Positions 50,476-59,018 of a DNA stretch of 64,000 nt are shown one piece after another. Where the stretch lies: assembly GCA_049472395.1 (NCBI GenBank), contig JBLIRR010000002.1, forward strand, positions 62,001 to 126,000. The letters run 5' to 3'. Origin of the DNA: JBLIRR01 sp049472395 (GTDB lineage Bacteria; SZUA-182; DTGQ01; JBLIRR01). The position numbers were made by a program, and so were the translations under genes. A model generated the notes under the pieces. That model was not told the DNA's origin and made no database searches. It saw nothing but the letters and a program-made list of their open reading frames with translations. Within the stretch, counting starts at the first letter, position 1; each line of letters begins with the position of its first letter.

Positions 50476-51010
50476 CCAATCCTCTCCTCAGGTTCCGAAT
50501 AGCCCTAAAAAGTTGGGCCTTTATCTGCCCCTCGCTGATATTCAGTTGTTGGGCAATGTCTTTGATTTTTAGCCCTTCAAAATGTTTCATAAAAAATATG
50601 ATTTTTTGTTGAGCTGATAAGGTATCCACGACCTTATCTATAGAAACGCGCAATTCATTATTTAAAAACGAATGTTCCGGAGATAATCGAGTATCCTCGA
50701 TATTATCTAAGGGATTAGATTCCTTATCGTTTTTTATAAATATATGCCATTTTGTGCTCTTTTGTTTATCCAAACATGCATTGACAATGACTTTCTTAAT
50801 CCATGGGAATACAGCAATGTCTTTTCTTGACTTTATGATAAAGGTATAAAGTTTGATAAACGCGGTCTGTACGATATCATCTGCTTCATCCCAGTTCTGC
50901 ACATATCGATACGCTAAAAAATGTGCCTGTTTTTGATATTTGATAAGTAAGTCTTCAAAGACCTCTACATGTCCTTCCCTGATTGATCTAATTTTTTTCT
51001 CATCATCCAT
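50450..51010 (-). CDS. ECF sigma-70 factor
   Basis: This 186-residue factor has region 2 (FEDLLIKYQKQAHFLAYRYV, EADDIVQTAFIKLY) and region 4 (IFFMKHFEGLKIKDIAQQLNISEGQIKAQLFRAIRNLR) and no region 1.1 or 3, as in ECF factors. It is followed, with overlap, by the ZAS anti-sigma factor. It is flanked by two Spy/CpxP-like genes. Metal or envelope stress regulation like that of CnrH or RpoE systems is plausible but not shown. No clear autoregulatory promoter could be defined by eye. Confidence 0.9.
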   Translation of the reverse strand: MDDEKKIRSIREGHVEVFEDLLIKYQKQAHFLAYRYVQNWDEADDIVQTAFIKLYTFIIKSRKDIAVFPWIKKVIVNACLDKQKSTKWHIFIKNDKESNPLDNIEDTRLSPEHSFLNNELRVSIDKVVDTLSAQQKIIFFMKHFEGLKIKDIAQQLNISEGQIKAQLFRAIRNLRRGLGELYEKQR

Positions 51011-51064
51011 TGGTGATTAAGATCGTCCTGTTTTTTTTCTTCTCGGTTCACTATATGATCAAAG

Positions 51065-51085
51065 CCCTCTCCGTCGGAAGGAGGG
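51065..51085 (-). terminator. Hairpin between Spy-like gene and sigma factor
   Basis: CCCTCTCC and GGAAGGAGGG pair around a short loop in the gap after the first Spy-like gene on the minus strand. No strong T-run follows at once, so it may be an attenuator or processing site. Confidence 0.35.
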
Positions 51086-51152
51086 ACTCGCCAGAGTGAA
51101 TGTTAAGCCCCTACCATCAATCAATCGTGGCAGAGGCCTAACACTGTGTCTC

Positions 51153-51656
51153 TTATTCTTCAAGCGGCTCCTCGCTCCCATAGGGAGTATTGCACTTTCT
51201 CTTTGATCTGAAGTTTCTGCACAAATAAAGCTTATCTTTCTGCTCCTGCGTTAAAAGATCATTAAGACGCTGCCTGTACCGCAGCTTTAATCTTTCTTTT
51301 TCTTTCCAAAATGTGGCTCCCTGATCGAGAAGCTCTTCCTCAGTTTTTTCATCTATGGCTGTGCCTTTATTGAGCTGTTCTCTCACTCGCACCCTGAATT
51401 GGCGCATACTATCCCTGATCTGCTCCATATTTTCATTGTATTCTTCATTGATTTTCCTAAACTGAGCCGTCTGGTCTTCTGAGAGATTTAAATTCTCCCA
51501 ACATGCGTTATTATTTCCCTGTCTTAATCCTCTACCCTTGCCCTGACGTTGTTTTCTGAATTCTCCCCAGCCGGGACCATGGGCCTGGGCAACAGATATG
51601 ATCCCACACAAAAGTATTGTAGCAAAAATTGTGGTAATAAAAAATTTGTGTTTCAT
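51153..51656 (-). CDS. Spy/CpxP-like periplasmic protein, copy 1
   Basis: A signal peptide (ending VAQA) opens the protein; a heavily basic segment (RKQRQGKGRGLRQG) follows. The helical core has NLNLSEDQTAQFRKINEEY near residue 55 and LNDLLTQEQKDKLY near 135, the two LTxxQ-type elements of the Spy/CpxP family. The family acts as a periplasmic chaperone or metal/stress sensor. It lies upstream of the ECF sigma factor gene and probably belongs to its regulon, mirrored by the second Spy-like gene. Confidence 0.78.
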   Translation of the reverse strand: MKHKFFITTIFATILLCGIISVAQAHGPGWGEFRKQRQGKGRGLRQGNNNACWENLNLSEDQTAQFRKINEEYNENMEQIRDSMRQFRVRVREQLNKGTAIDEKTEEELLDQGATFWKEKERLKLRYRQRLNDLLTQEQKDKLYLCRNFRSKRKCNTPYGSEEPLEE

Positions 51657-51805
51657 AAAAATCTCCTTATAATTTTAATGGTTACTATTTAAATATCTTT
51701 AATTCTCCGGAGATAATCGAACGAATGCATTACGCATCCATCATTATTTCCAATATTGGCTTATACTAGTAATAACGACACAAAAGGAAAAAGGTTTACA
51801 AAAAA

Positions 51806-52441
51806 TTACTGCAGGGAGGGTGAGGGCACAGTTCCGGGAAGCTCGGGCCGGAGAATAGCAATAATATCGCGAGGTCTTATATTATAGTGTGATGCTATAT
51901 CACGCAGCTTCTCATCATTATTATTTATTAGAATACCTTTCGCTTTTAAATATTTTTTTGCTTCCTCTATGGGAATATTAAGGTCCCGGCATACTGCTTT
52001 CATATCAAGACTGCCCCATTTCTGATCAAGTCGATCGCTCTTTTTTGCTCTTCTTTGAGGGGAATAAGAAGGAGTAGCTCCTGATACGCCCGATACCTTG
52101 CGACGAGAATTTGATGATTTACTTTGAGGAATGTTATAATTTCCCTCTGTGGTGATCATCTCATAAATAAGCGTGGGCAGTATCTCATTGTTCGTAGCAA
52201 TAGTAAAGAGTGGCTGATTTGCATCCTTTACTCTGATCCCATTCAGCTTGAGCATATTTACAATTTTTTGCTTATCAATATTGACATGGTGCGCCAACTC
52301 TTTGATAGGCATTTTATTAAATCCAGGTACAATCTGCTCTGCATCTTTCTTTTCTTTGCACAATCCAATGCCTATTATGAGTGCTACGAAAATAATAACA
52401 GAATAGAGTATCCCATAGAGTAACCTATTTTTTTTTAACAT
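51806..52441 (-). CDS. Membrane-anchored protein with two helical HTH-like repeats
   Basis: The start at ATG 52441 follows GGAGGGCATT and leaves one membrane helix (LLYGILYSVIIFVALIIGIGL). Two similar segments of about 50 residues follow, the first around residue 40 (MPIKELAHHVNIDKQKIVNM...LNGIRVKDANQPLFTIAT...LPTLIYEMI) and the second around 145 (MKAVCRDLNIPIEEAKKYLKAKGILINNNDEKLRDIASHYNIRPRDIIAIL). They resemble the short tandem repeats seen attached to DUF4405 membrane proteins. A Ser/Arg-rich linker separates them. Location (cytoplasm or periplasm) and function are unknown. Confidence 0.6.
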   Translation of the reverse strand: MLKKNRLLYGILYSVIIFVALIIGIGLCKEKKDAEQIVPGFNKMPIKELAHHVNIDKQKIVNMLKLNGIRVKDANQPLFTIATNNEILPTLIYEMITTEGNYNIPQSKSSNSRRKVSGVSGATPSYSPQRRAKKSDRLDQKWGSLDMKAVCRDLNIPIEEAKKYLKAKGILINNNDEKLRDIASHYNIRPRDIIAILRPELPGTVPSPSLQ

Positions 52442-52463
52442 AATGCCCTCCATTTATTATTTT

Positions 52464-52524
52464 CAGCAATTCTAATTTTGACTTTTTAATTCCACATGTT
52501 ATGTTTCCAAAATTAGAATTACTG
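52464..52524. repeat. Dispersed inverted repeat, full copy
   Basis: Seventeen-base arms (CAGCAATTCTAATTTTG and its complement with one mismatch) flank 27 bases. The arms match those at 29813-29870. Confidence 0.7.
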
Positions 52525-52591
52525 ATTATTGTGCATTATTTTTTTAATCGGTCTCTATGTATTATTGAGATAGGTTATTATTTTATCCTGA

Positions 52592-55339
52592 TTATTGAAG
52601 GGGTCTTTTGTATATTTTTTTAACCACTATCATTTTCTTTAATTCTTTATCGACCTGTTCCTGGAATTCTTTATAAGGAGGGTAATCTTCGGGAGGTATG
52701 GTAAGTTCCTTCTTTTCATAGCGAAGATGATAGATAATTGTGGAATCTTTTAAAGTGAATTCAGAAATGAAAATAATTTGTGGTATTTCCAGAATAATTG
52801 AGGAAGGCAAAGAGGCGACTTCTACTGTTTCGGGAAGAGTTATATGAACAGTAAGTTCTCCGACAGATGGATTTGCCAAAAACACAGGGTACCTACGTTC
52901 AGCCTCAGTTATTGCAGATTTGTTGGCTGTTAATGTCGAAGGTTTTATAAATCCTTCATCGTCCACCCAATCAATATAATCCGGGGAAGTATAGGTAAGG
53001 GTGACTGTATGAGGATTTGTCACATCATCCGGATCACTGAGTGTAAAATTTATTAATTTTCCGCCCTTTGTCCTTTCTTTTATTATTGTCTCAAGATAAG
53101 ACTCTCGATAATGTGGCTCTAATGATTTAAAAAAAGCCCGTCTATAAATAGCATTAATTCCTGATGTTTTAATAGTTGAGAAAATTATGGCAGAGGGATC
53201 ATCATCAACGTGAATAGTCATGTTCTCATCCTCCTTATTATTTTCAGCCAAAGGTATTGGGACTTTTACAAATTCATATCCATCATCCAGAATAACAAGC
53301 GCTTCCCGATCGAGAATTCCGCCATGGATATCTCCAAAGGAGCTTGTTTCTACAGTAGGATCAAGCCATATCCATTCATCATTGATCCTGCATAATGTAA
53401 TCACATGATTAAACGCGTTAATCCGAGGGATTCTCCTCCAAGCCCGTCCGTTATTGAGAGTGCTTATGAGCACTGGATATGCTTCAACCCCTGCTTCTCT
53501 GAGCATGGTAACAAGCAATATTGTTTTATCTTTACAGTCGCCATATTTATTTTCATATACTTTATCCGCCTGGTGTGGGATAAGTCCTCCTTTGCCATAT
53601 TCAAGACCAACATATCGTATTTGAGTGGCAACATAATGAAATAATGCTTTTGCCGCATCCCTTTGATTGGCTATATTGTGCGTGAGGTGGTCGACTCTGG
53701 ATCTTATTGCGTCGGTTGGCTCCATTGCGTGTGATGCAATATCCCGCCACCAATCAGCTATGCTTTCCCATGAGGTAGATGAGGTTATAAACAAAATTGG
53801 ACTGATATCAAGCAGAGGTGGCGCCATTGGTTCTGTTATCATTGCAGGGATATCATTAAGTTCCCATAAAAGGGTTTTCATTCCGTCATATATGGTAACC
53901 TCTGGTGATGAGATTTCGCCATTGATGATAGATGAGCTAAATTCTCTCCCTTCAGGTATTGAGACTTCAAAATGTGCTTTCTTTATAGGAGTTGGAGAAG
54001 CGAGCACAAAACCTTTATCAATTTTTCGCGGGCTAAATATCCTGGATGCAGGGATATCTTCAATCGTCACTTGATATTCGATTATAGACCCTACCGTTAC
54101 AGCTGGCATTGAGATAATCAAGAGCTTGCTGTTGCTGTAAAAAGGAAATTCCATCCAGGGTGAGACCTCTTGAATATTTTCCTTGCGTGCACCGATAATG
54201 GTGCCGTCAGGATTTATGACCCGCGCTAAATCAATTGTAATATTCTGATAGCTTGAATCGTAAGGCAGAGTAATTTCACTTGCCGCTTTCCCACGTTCAT
54301 CCAATATTTTAAAAAGAGTATGGGTCCTGTTAATTAAGGTATCATCCGGCAAAAGAGTATAGTAAATATCATCACTAAGTGTGATAAGATTGCTCTCAGG
54401 AAAATCCTCCGGACCTGGTGCTGATTTAATTAACTGCACCAATGCGTGGTCTTTCAAATCATCAACAGTAGAGACTCCGCCAATTAAAACAATATCTTGA
54501 AGATGATCTTCTGCCTTTTGGGCCCATGCACTCTTCGGTGCATGATTGATTACTCTATTAAAATAGGTTTCTGCCTCTATATATAAATGCTTTTCATATA
54601 ACACAAGCCCTAACGTATAGAGAATCTCAATATCATTTGGATCCATTAGTTCGGCTTTATGCAGTTCTCTTAATGCCTGTGTGAGATCATTCGCTTTAAA
54701 ATAAGAAATAGCTAATAATCTAATAACCTCTTGATTTGCTGGTTCTTTCTGAATAACCTTATTAAAGTCTTTAATAGCATCGGTATAATATCCCTGCTGA
54801 TAATAAAAAGTGCCTAATGCCACATGTGCTTTTGGAGACACAGATTCAAAATTTGCCGCCCGTATAAAGTATCTTTCTGCTTCATTAAGGTATTTATTCC
54901 CGAGGGCCTGATATGCCATTGCCAAAAGGAGATATACCTCTTCATTTGCATAATTTGCAGCATCTATTTTCCCTAACTCATTTATGGCTAATTGATAGTT
55001 CCCTTCAAGATAATAGGCGCGCCCCAGGGAGAAATGATCATTGTCTGAAGCAGGGAACCTCAAAAAATTCGGGAAAATTTTTGATCTGAAGTCCATGTTC
55101 ATATATGAAAAACCGGAATAAAATAATAAAGTTGCATAGTGTGCCACATCGAAAGAAGAGTTCCCCCAAAGATATCCCACATTATTATTTTCCATGCGCA
55201 CCAATTCATTGGCAACAGGCCGGAAAGATTCGTCCGGGGTTTCCGAACTTCTGAGTGAGGGAGTATAAGAAGAAAAGAAGAGGAAAAGGACACAGAAGTA
55301 ACAAACGAGTTCTTTAGCGTGATTCTTAAGTCTATTCAT
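52592..55339 (-). CDS. TPR-DUF3857-transglutaminase secreted protein
   Basis: ATG 55339 after AAGAAGG gives a signal peptide; the frame also reaches TTG 55375. TPR repeats occupy about residues 90-290. A DUF3857 domain follows (LVQLIKSAPGPEDF, YYTLLPDDTLINRTHTLFKILDERG), then a transglutaminase-like core with Cys in YGDCKDKTILLVTML, His in NAFNHVITL and Asp in WIWLDPTVE. A C-terminal beta domain closes the 915-residue protein. DUF3857-transglutaminase proteins are periplasmic and of unknown substrate; isopeptide hydrolysis or crosslinking is possible. Confidence 0.85.
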   Translation of the reverse strand: MNRLKNHAKELVCYFCVLFLFFSSYTPSLRSSETPDESFRPVANELVRMENNNVGYLWGNSSFDVAHYATLLFYSGFSYMNMDFRSKIFPNFLRFPASDNDHFSLGRAYYLEGNYQLAINELGKIDAANYANEEVYLLLAMAYQALGNKYLNEAERYFIRAANFESVSPKAHVALGTFYYQQGYYTDAIKDFNKVIQKEPANQEVIRLLAISYFKANDLTQALRELHKAELMDPNDIEILYTLGLVLYEKHLYIEAETYFNRVINHAPKSAWAQKAEDHLQDIVLIGGVSTVDDLKDHALVQLIKSAPGPEDFPESNLITLSDDIYYTLLPDDTLINRTHTLFKILDERGKAASEITLPYDSSYQNITIDLARVINPDGTIIGARKENIQEVSPWMEFPFYSNSKLLIISMPAVTVGSIIEYQVTIEDIPASRIFSPRKIDKGFVLASPTPIKKAHFEVSIPEGREFSSSIINGEISSPEVTIYDGMKTLLWELNDIPAMITEPMAPPLLDISPILFITSSTSWESIADWWRDIASHAMEPTDAIRSRVDHLTHNIANQRDAAKALFHYVATQIRYVGLEYGKGGLIPHQADKVYENKYGDCKDKTILLVTMLREAGVEAYPVLISTLNNGRAWRRIPRINAFNHVITLCRINDEWIWLDPTVETSSFGDIHGGILDREALVILDDGYEFVKVPIPLAENNKEDENMTIHVDDDPSAIIFSTIKTSGINAIYRRAFFKSLEPHYRESYLETIIKERTKGGKLINFTLSDPDDVTNPHTVTLTYTSPDYIDWVDDEGFIKPSTLTANKSAITEAERRYPVFLANPSVGELTVHITLPETVEVASLPSSIILEIPQIIFISEFTLKDSTIIYHLRYEKKELTIPPEDYPPYKEFQEQVDKELKKMIVVKKIYKRPLQ

Positions 55340-55433
55340 AATGGCCTTCTTTCTATTACAGGGTGAATAGATCAATTTAATTGTTTAAGAGATTTAAATA
55401 TTGAAGAGCCACTATTCAAAATTATTTTTCATT

Positions 55434-55485
55434 CAGGAAAGGCCCTTTACGATTTTTAAGAAGCGCATCGCAGGGGCCTTTCCTG
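55434..55485 (-). terminator. Terminator after the Gly/Tyr-rich gene
   Basis: CAGGAAAGGCCC and GGGCCTTTCCTG form a perfect 12-base stem around a loop with its own small hairpin, just beyond the stop of the leftward Gly/Tyr-rich gene. The following T-run is weak. Confidence 0.55.
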
Positions 55486-55531
55486 TGATTATATTAATAA
55501 AATATGGCTATCTCCGGCACAAGATGAATAA

Positions 55532-56278
55532 TTAGAATAATCCACCACCCAGTCCGCCATAAAGGCCACCTAAGCCATATGAGCTATATCCACCGAAGCC
55601 ACCTAAGCCGCCGCCTAAAGCTCCTCCGGCATACATGCCATATAATGTTAGATTATTAAAAGGAGTCAATCCATAGGCACTATAACCGCCAAAGCCGCCA
55701 AGGCCACCAAAACTGCCGCCAAGGCCATATGCACCATACCCGCCTAAACCACCACCATAGCTTCCAAGGCCATAGGCGCCGTATCCACCCAGACCACCGT
55801 AGCCGCCAAGTCCGTATGAGCCGTATCCAGCATATGAGGCATAAGGATATCCTCCGTATGCTGATGTTCCATATCCTGATCCATAGGGATAACCATAGGA
55901 TGTCCCGTATGTTCCGTATCCTGATCCATAGGGATAACCATAGGATGTCCCGTATGTTCCATATCCTGACCCATAGGGAGAACCATAGGATGTCCCGTAT
56001 GTTCCATATCCTGATCCATAGGGATAACCATAGGATGTCCCGTATGTCCCATATCCTGACCCATAGGGATAACCATAGGATGTCCCGTATGTCCCATAGC
56101 TTGATGAATAAGGAGTTGTTGAGGATGAAGAATAAGGATAATACCCATAGGATGATGTATATTGTGATGGATATTGTGTTGTAAATTGTGCATAGCACAC
56201 ATTAAGAGAGATTAAGAAAATCCCTCCACAGATAATTGCAAGCAATACTGAAAATTTCTTAATATTTTTATTAAACAT
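55532..56278 (-). CDS. Secreted Gly/Tyr-rich repeat protein A
   Basis: The start at ATG 56278 leaves a signal peptide (ending NVCYAQ). The mature protein is Tyr-, Gly- and Ser-rich with five tandem 15-residue repeats (SGYGTYGTSYGYPYG) and then a Gly-Leu-Tyr-rich tail (GGYGAYGLGG). No domain with a fold is visible. Proteins of this composition (silk-, keratin- or adhesin-like) often phase-separate or form fibres; that is inference here. The frame continues to ATG 56323, a less likely start. It lies between the DUF3857 gene and a second, related Gly/Tyr-rich gene. Confidence 0.75.
   Translation of the reverse strand: MFNKNIKKFSVLLAIICGGIFLISLNVCYAQFTTQYPSQYTSSYGYYPYSSSSTTPYSSSYGTYGTSYGYPYGSGYGTYGTSYGYPYGSGYGTYGTSYGSPYGSGYGTYGTSYGYPYGSGYGTYGTSYGYPYGSGYGTSAYGGYPYASYAGYGSYGLGGYGGLGGYGAYGLGSYGGGLGGYGAYGLGGSFGGLGGFGGYSAYGLTPFNNLTLYGMYAGGALGGGLGGFGGYSSYGLGGLYGGLGGGLF
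55872..56096 (-). repeat. Five tandem 45-base units coding SGYGTYGTSYGYPYG
   Basis: Five in-phase 45-base units inside gene A; neighbouring units differ at only a few bases, as expected for recent slippage or unequal exchange. Confidence 0.85.
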
Positions 56279-56391
56279 ATTTTTTATTAAAACCTCATTT
56301 TCTTTATAATACTTTAAAACCATTTTTCATTTCATTAATGATGATTTTTTTCATACATAGCTCAATAATGTCAAGTAAATGAATAACTATA

Positions 56392-57297
56392 TCAGAATAT
56401 CAGAGGTACTGCAGGTGGTAGTAATAGTGGTACTCTAACTGGTATAAGAAGGCCCGATGCTGTTGCCACAGGAACTGTGGTGACTGGAGTTGTTGCCACT
56501 GGGGCTGTTGTGACAGGCACTGTTGTTGCTATTGGTGCAGGAGTAGTAGTAGGCGTAGTAGCAGCGGGAGCAGTAGCAGTAGTTGTTGTTGTGGGATTGA
56601 GCAATGATTGAAGCACACTCATACCACCCAAGCCGCCGCCATACATACCGCCCATGAGGCCGCCATACATACCGCCCATGAGGCCGCCGCCATACATGCC
56701 ATAGCCACCTAATGTGCCTAAACTACTTAAACTTCCCAAACTGCTTAAACCGCCATACATGCCATAACCACCTAAGCCGTACATACCATAGCCGCCAAGG
56801 GCACCTAAGCCACTTAAGCTGCTGAGGCCGCCATACAGGCCAGAGCTCCCTAAACCTCCATATAAACGGCCATACATGCCATAGCCGCCAAGGGCACCTA
56901 AGCCACTTAAGCTGCTGAGGCCGCCATACAGGCCAGAACTCCCTAAACCTCCATATAAACGGCCATACATACCATAGCCACCAAGGCCATAGGTACTTCC
57001 CAGGCCATAGCTTCCTAAACCTCCATACATACCATAGCCGCCAAGGCCATAGCCTCCTAAACCTCCATACATACCATAGCCACCAAGACCATAGGTACTT
57101 CCAAGACCATAGCTTCCTAAACCTCCATACATGCCATAGCCGCCAAGGCCATAGCCTCCTAAACCTCCATACATGCCATAGCCACCAAGGCCATATGAGC
57201 CATATTGGGCATAAGAAGGACTAAAAGAGGTGAGTAAAACTGCTACTAAAATAATAAATAATAATAATACTAATTTTTTTGCTTTTTTGTATAACAT
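56392..57297 (-). CDS. Secreted Gly/Tyr-rich repeat protein B
   Basis: This 301-residue protein has a signal peptide (ending SYAQ) and a mature part of GGYGMYGGLGSYGLG-type repeats: a 34-residue unit and a 31-residue unit (two nearly identical copies). Near residue 240 it changes to a Thr/Ala/Val-rich tail (TTTPAPIATTVPVTTAPV) similar in style to the Pro-rich protein at 47.7 kb. The last residues (PAVPLIF) are hydrophobic. It is separate from gene A by about 110 bases with no obvious promoter between, so the two may be co-transcribed. No enzymatic domain is visible. Confidence 0.75.
   Translation of the reverse strand: MLYKKAKKLVLLLFIILVAVLLTSFSPSYAQYGSYGLGGYGMYGGLGGYGLGGYGMYGGLGSYGLGSTYGLGGYGMYGGLGGYGLGGYGMYGGLGSYGLGSTYGLGGYGMYGRLYGGLGSSGLYGGLSSLSGLGALGGYGMYGRLYGGLGSSGLYGGLSSLSGLGALGGYGMYGLGGYGMYGGLSSLGSLSSLGTLGGYGMYGGGLMGGMYGGLMGGMYGGGLGGMSVLQSLLNPTTTTTATAPAATTPTTTPAPIATTVPVTTAPVATTPVTTVPVATASGLLIPVRVPLLLPPAVPLIF
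56791..56976 (-). repeat. Two direct 93-base repeat units
   Basis: Two nearly identical 93-base (31-codon) units lie inside gene B; other 102-base units lie further right in the same gene. Confidence 0.75.
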
Positions 57298-57487
57298 GTT
57301 CCTTAACCTTTCTCTTTAATACCATTTACTTTTAAATATTCCATTAAAATGAACCTAGAAAGCATTATTACTTTATACTTCATGTATATATAATTATAGT
57401 AATAAGCTTTAAAAATCTTTCTTTAAATTTTCATAGGTAACATCCTCCTCTTACGGTTCAAAATTTTTAATAAATAACGTCACTCCT

Positions 57488-57907
57488 TTACATACCATCG
57501 AATAACTGGTCCAATACCTGAAACATTTTGGTATTTTTATACACAAAGTCGTATGCGCCAAGTTCTTTAGCCTTAGAAATATTGTCATAGTCCAGATATG
57601 CAGAGATAATAATGACTTTTATTTTAGGATTAATCTCTTGTGCAATCTTGAAAAGATCAAGGCCATGTATATCTTCAAGATGGATATCAAGCAGGATAAG
57701 ATCAAATTGAAAAAGGTCTATCTCGTGTTGAAATTCATGGTATGAGTTACATATATCAACATCATACCCTTTTTGGGTAAGGTGGTATTTTAATGCTTTG
57801 CAAAAAATAATCTCATCATCGATAATCAAAATTCTGTTAATCACTGTATACCACCATTGTCTGCTTTTATATGTTTTGACTCCATAAATTTCTAATAATC
57901 CGGTCAT
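57488..57907 (-). CDS. Single-domain response regulator
   Basis: ATG 57907 follows AGGGGGG; the frame extends 25 codons further to a GTG with no good site. The receiver domain has the acidic pair (ILIIDDE), the phosphorylation Asp in LILLDIHLED, Ser in IIISAYLD and the Lys in DFVYKN. There is no output domain, so it acts by binding another protein, as CheY or Spo0F do. No sensor kinase gene is nearby, so it is an orphan. It lies next to the cold-shock gene and the repeat-protein genes. Confidence 0.85.
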   Translation of the reverse strand: MTGLLEIYGVKTYKSRQWWYTVINRILIIDDEIIFCKALKYHLTQKGYDVDICNSYHEFQHEIDLFQFDLILLDIHLEDIHGLDLFKIAQEINPKIKVIIISAYLDYDNISKAKELGAYDFVYKNTKMFQVLDQLFDGM

Positions 57908-57982
57908 ATACCCCCCTGCCTTCTTGTACGAGATTGAGAAAGAGTTAGAATAATAAAAAAACAAGAGGCACAATAAAAACAC

Positions 57983-58412
57983 ATTATAGTAATAAGGATT
58001 GATCCTCCTAAAATTGTTATGTAGTTATTAAATATTTTACGAGCAGATACTTATGATATGGTTTTTGACTTGTCGCCTTCTTAATCCACCTAAAGTAAGC
58101 TTGGAAAATATATTAAACATTTAAACGCTGCATTTATTATGCCATTTAATATTTCAAGGCACTCCTATGGGAATCGGGTCAAAAGAAGAATCAGGAGAAA
58201 TCTCTACGTTCCAAAATGAGACGATTTATGAGTAAAAAATCCCAGAATGGGATTTTCTTACAAGAAAGTGTCACGCTATAGACTCACCACACCAGCACAA
58301 ACAGCAGCTCTATATCCTGTGAGTATGTGCTGCTAACAATTGTTTTATTATACGGCAAAAACTTTACAGATGAGACAAGTTTTTTGCTGACCATTGTATT
58401 TTGAGTATAAAA
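57983..58412. other. Intergenic stretch without recognisable gene
   Basis: AT-rich, with no supported ORF. An AGGAGG on the minus strand near 58003-58009 is too far from the response-regulator start. Confidence 0.4.
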
Positions 58413-58428
58413 TGGCACAATTAATGCA
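58413..58428 (+). promoter_or_regulatory. Possible sigma-54 promoter upstream of the cold-shock gene
   Basis: TGGCACA-N4-ATGCA matches the consensus TGGCACG-N4-TTGCW with GG and GC at exact spacing. The next gene (cold shock) is 310 bases downstream; a ribosome-binding site with an 11-codon ORF (ATG 58445) lies close to the predicted start. Confidence 0.45.
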
Positions 58429-58445
58429 TTTAAATAAAGGAGAAA

Positions 58446-58739
58446 TGAGACGAATTATATCTATGATAATCACTTTATAAGGTATTTTCAGCCTCTGAGT
58501 AACATAAATTTTATACGGATTGCAGTATATATGCAGACAACTAGAAATCCCTATAACAGTGTGCAGAAGGTAACTATGAAATAATAGATTTACGTCCTAT
58601 TTAAGGGCTAAAGGGCAAGTAGGTTGGTATTTTGGAACCCTTTGTAATCGGCCAATATGCTATAGAGGCAGCAGGTGTAGAACAAGATTTCAAAAGAACG
58701 CTCTTGCACGTATATCCATAATGAAAGGAGGAAGTAAGT
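58446..58739 (+). other. Leader of the cold-shock gene
   Basis: About 290 bases with no supported gene, apart from the 11-codon ORF at its start. Cold-shock leaders are often long and folded; no specific element was recognised. Confidence 0.4.
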
Positions 58740-58940
58740 ATGGCAAAAGGTCGAGTAAAATGGTTCAGTGAAAAAAAAGGTTACGGTTTTATTGAATCTG
58801 ACGAGCATAACGATGTGTTTGTTCATTACAGTGCAATTGACGATGTCGGTTATCGTTCTCTCACAGAAGGCGAAGAAGTTACCTTCGAGGTTGAACATGG
58901 CCGAAAAGGACTTCACGCAGTAAAAGTCAGAATTAAATAA
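58740..58940 (+). CDS. Cold-shock domain protein
   Basis: The 66 residues are a single cold-shock domain, with RNP1 KGYGFIES and RNP2 VFVHYSAI. CspA-like proteins bind single-stranded RNA or DNA and melt RNA secondary structure. A strong AAAGGAGG precedes the ATG. A classic intrinsic terminator follows (58961-58991). It stands alone. Confidence 0.95.
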   Translation: MAKGRVKWFSEKKGYGFIESDEHNDVFVHYSAIDDVGYRSLTEGEEVTFEVEHGRKGLHAVKVRIK

Positions 58941-58960
58941 ACATTTACTCATTTAAAAAA

Positions 58961-58991
58961 ACACCCCGAATAGTTCCGGGGTGTTTTTTTT
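58961..58991 (+). terminator. Intrinsic terminator of the cold-shock gene
   Basis: ACACCCCG and CGGGGTGT form an 8-base stem followed by eight T residues. Confidence 0.92.
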
Positions 58992-59018
58992 GCCTGTTCT
59001 AAAATGTTTTTTTGCGTT

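Noticed and set aside
53667..54074. Plus-strand ORF inside the DUF3857 gene
   Set aside because: Shadow frame opposite conserved coding sequence.
55872..56096. CRISPR-like array of regular repeats
   Set aside because: Units are contiguous without spacers and in phase with a coding frame, hence tandem coding repeats.
55680..56202. Three further ORFs over the 45-base repeats
   Set aside because: Shadow frames of the Gly/Tyr-rich gene: a unit length divisible by three keeps all frames open. No signal peptide or ribosome-binding site fits.
58608..58952. Minus-strand ORF over the cold-shock gene
   Set aside because: Antisense to a gene of unmistakable family; no independent support.
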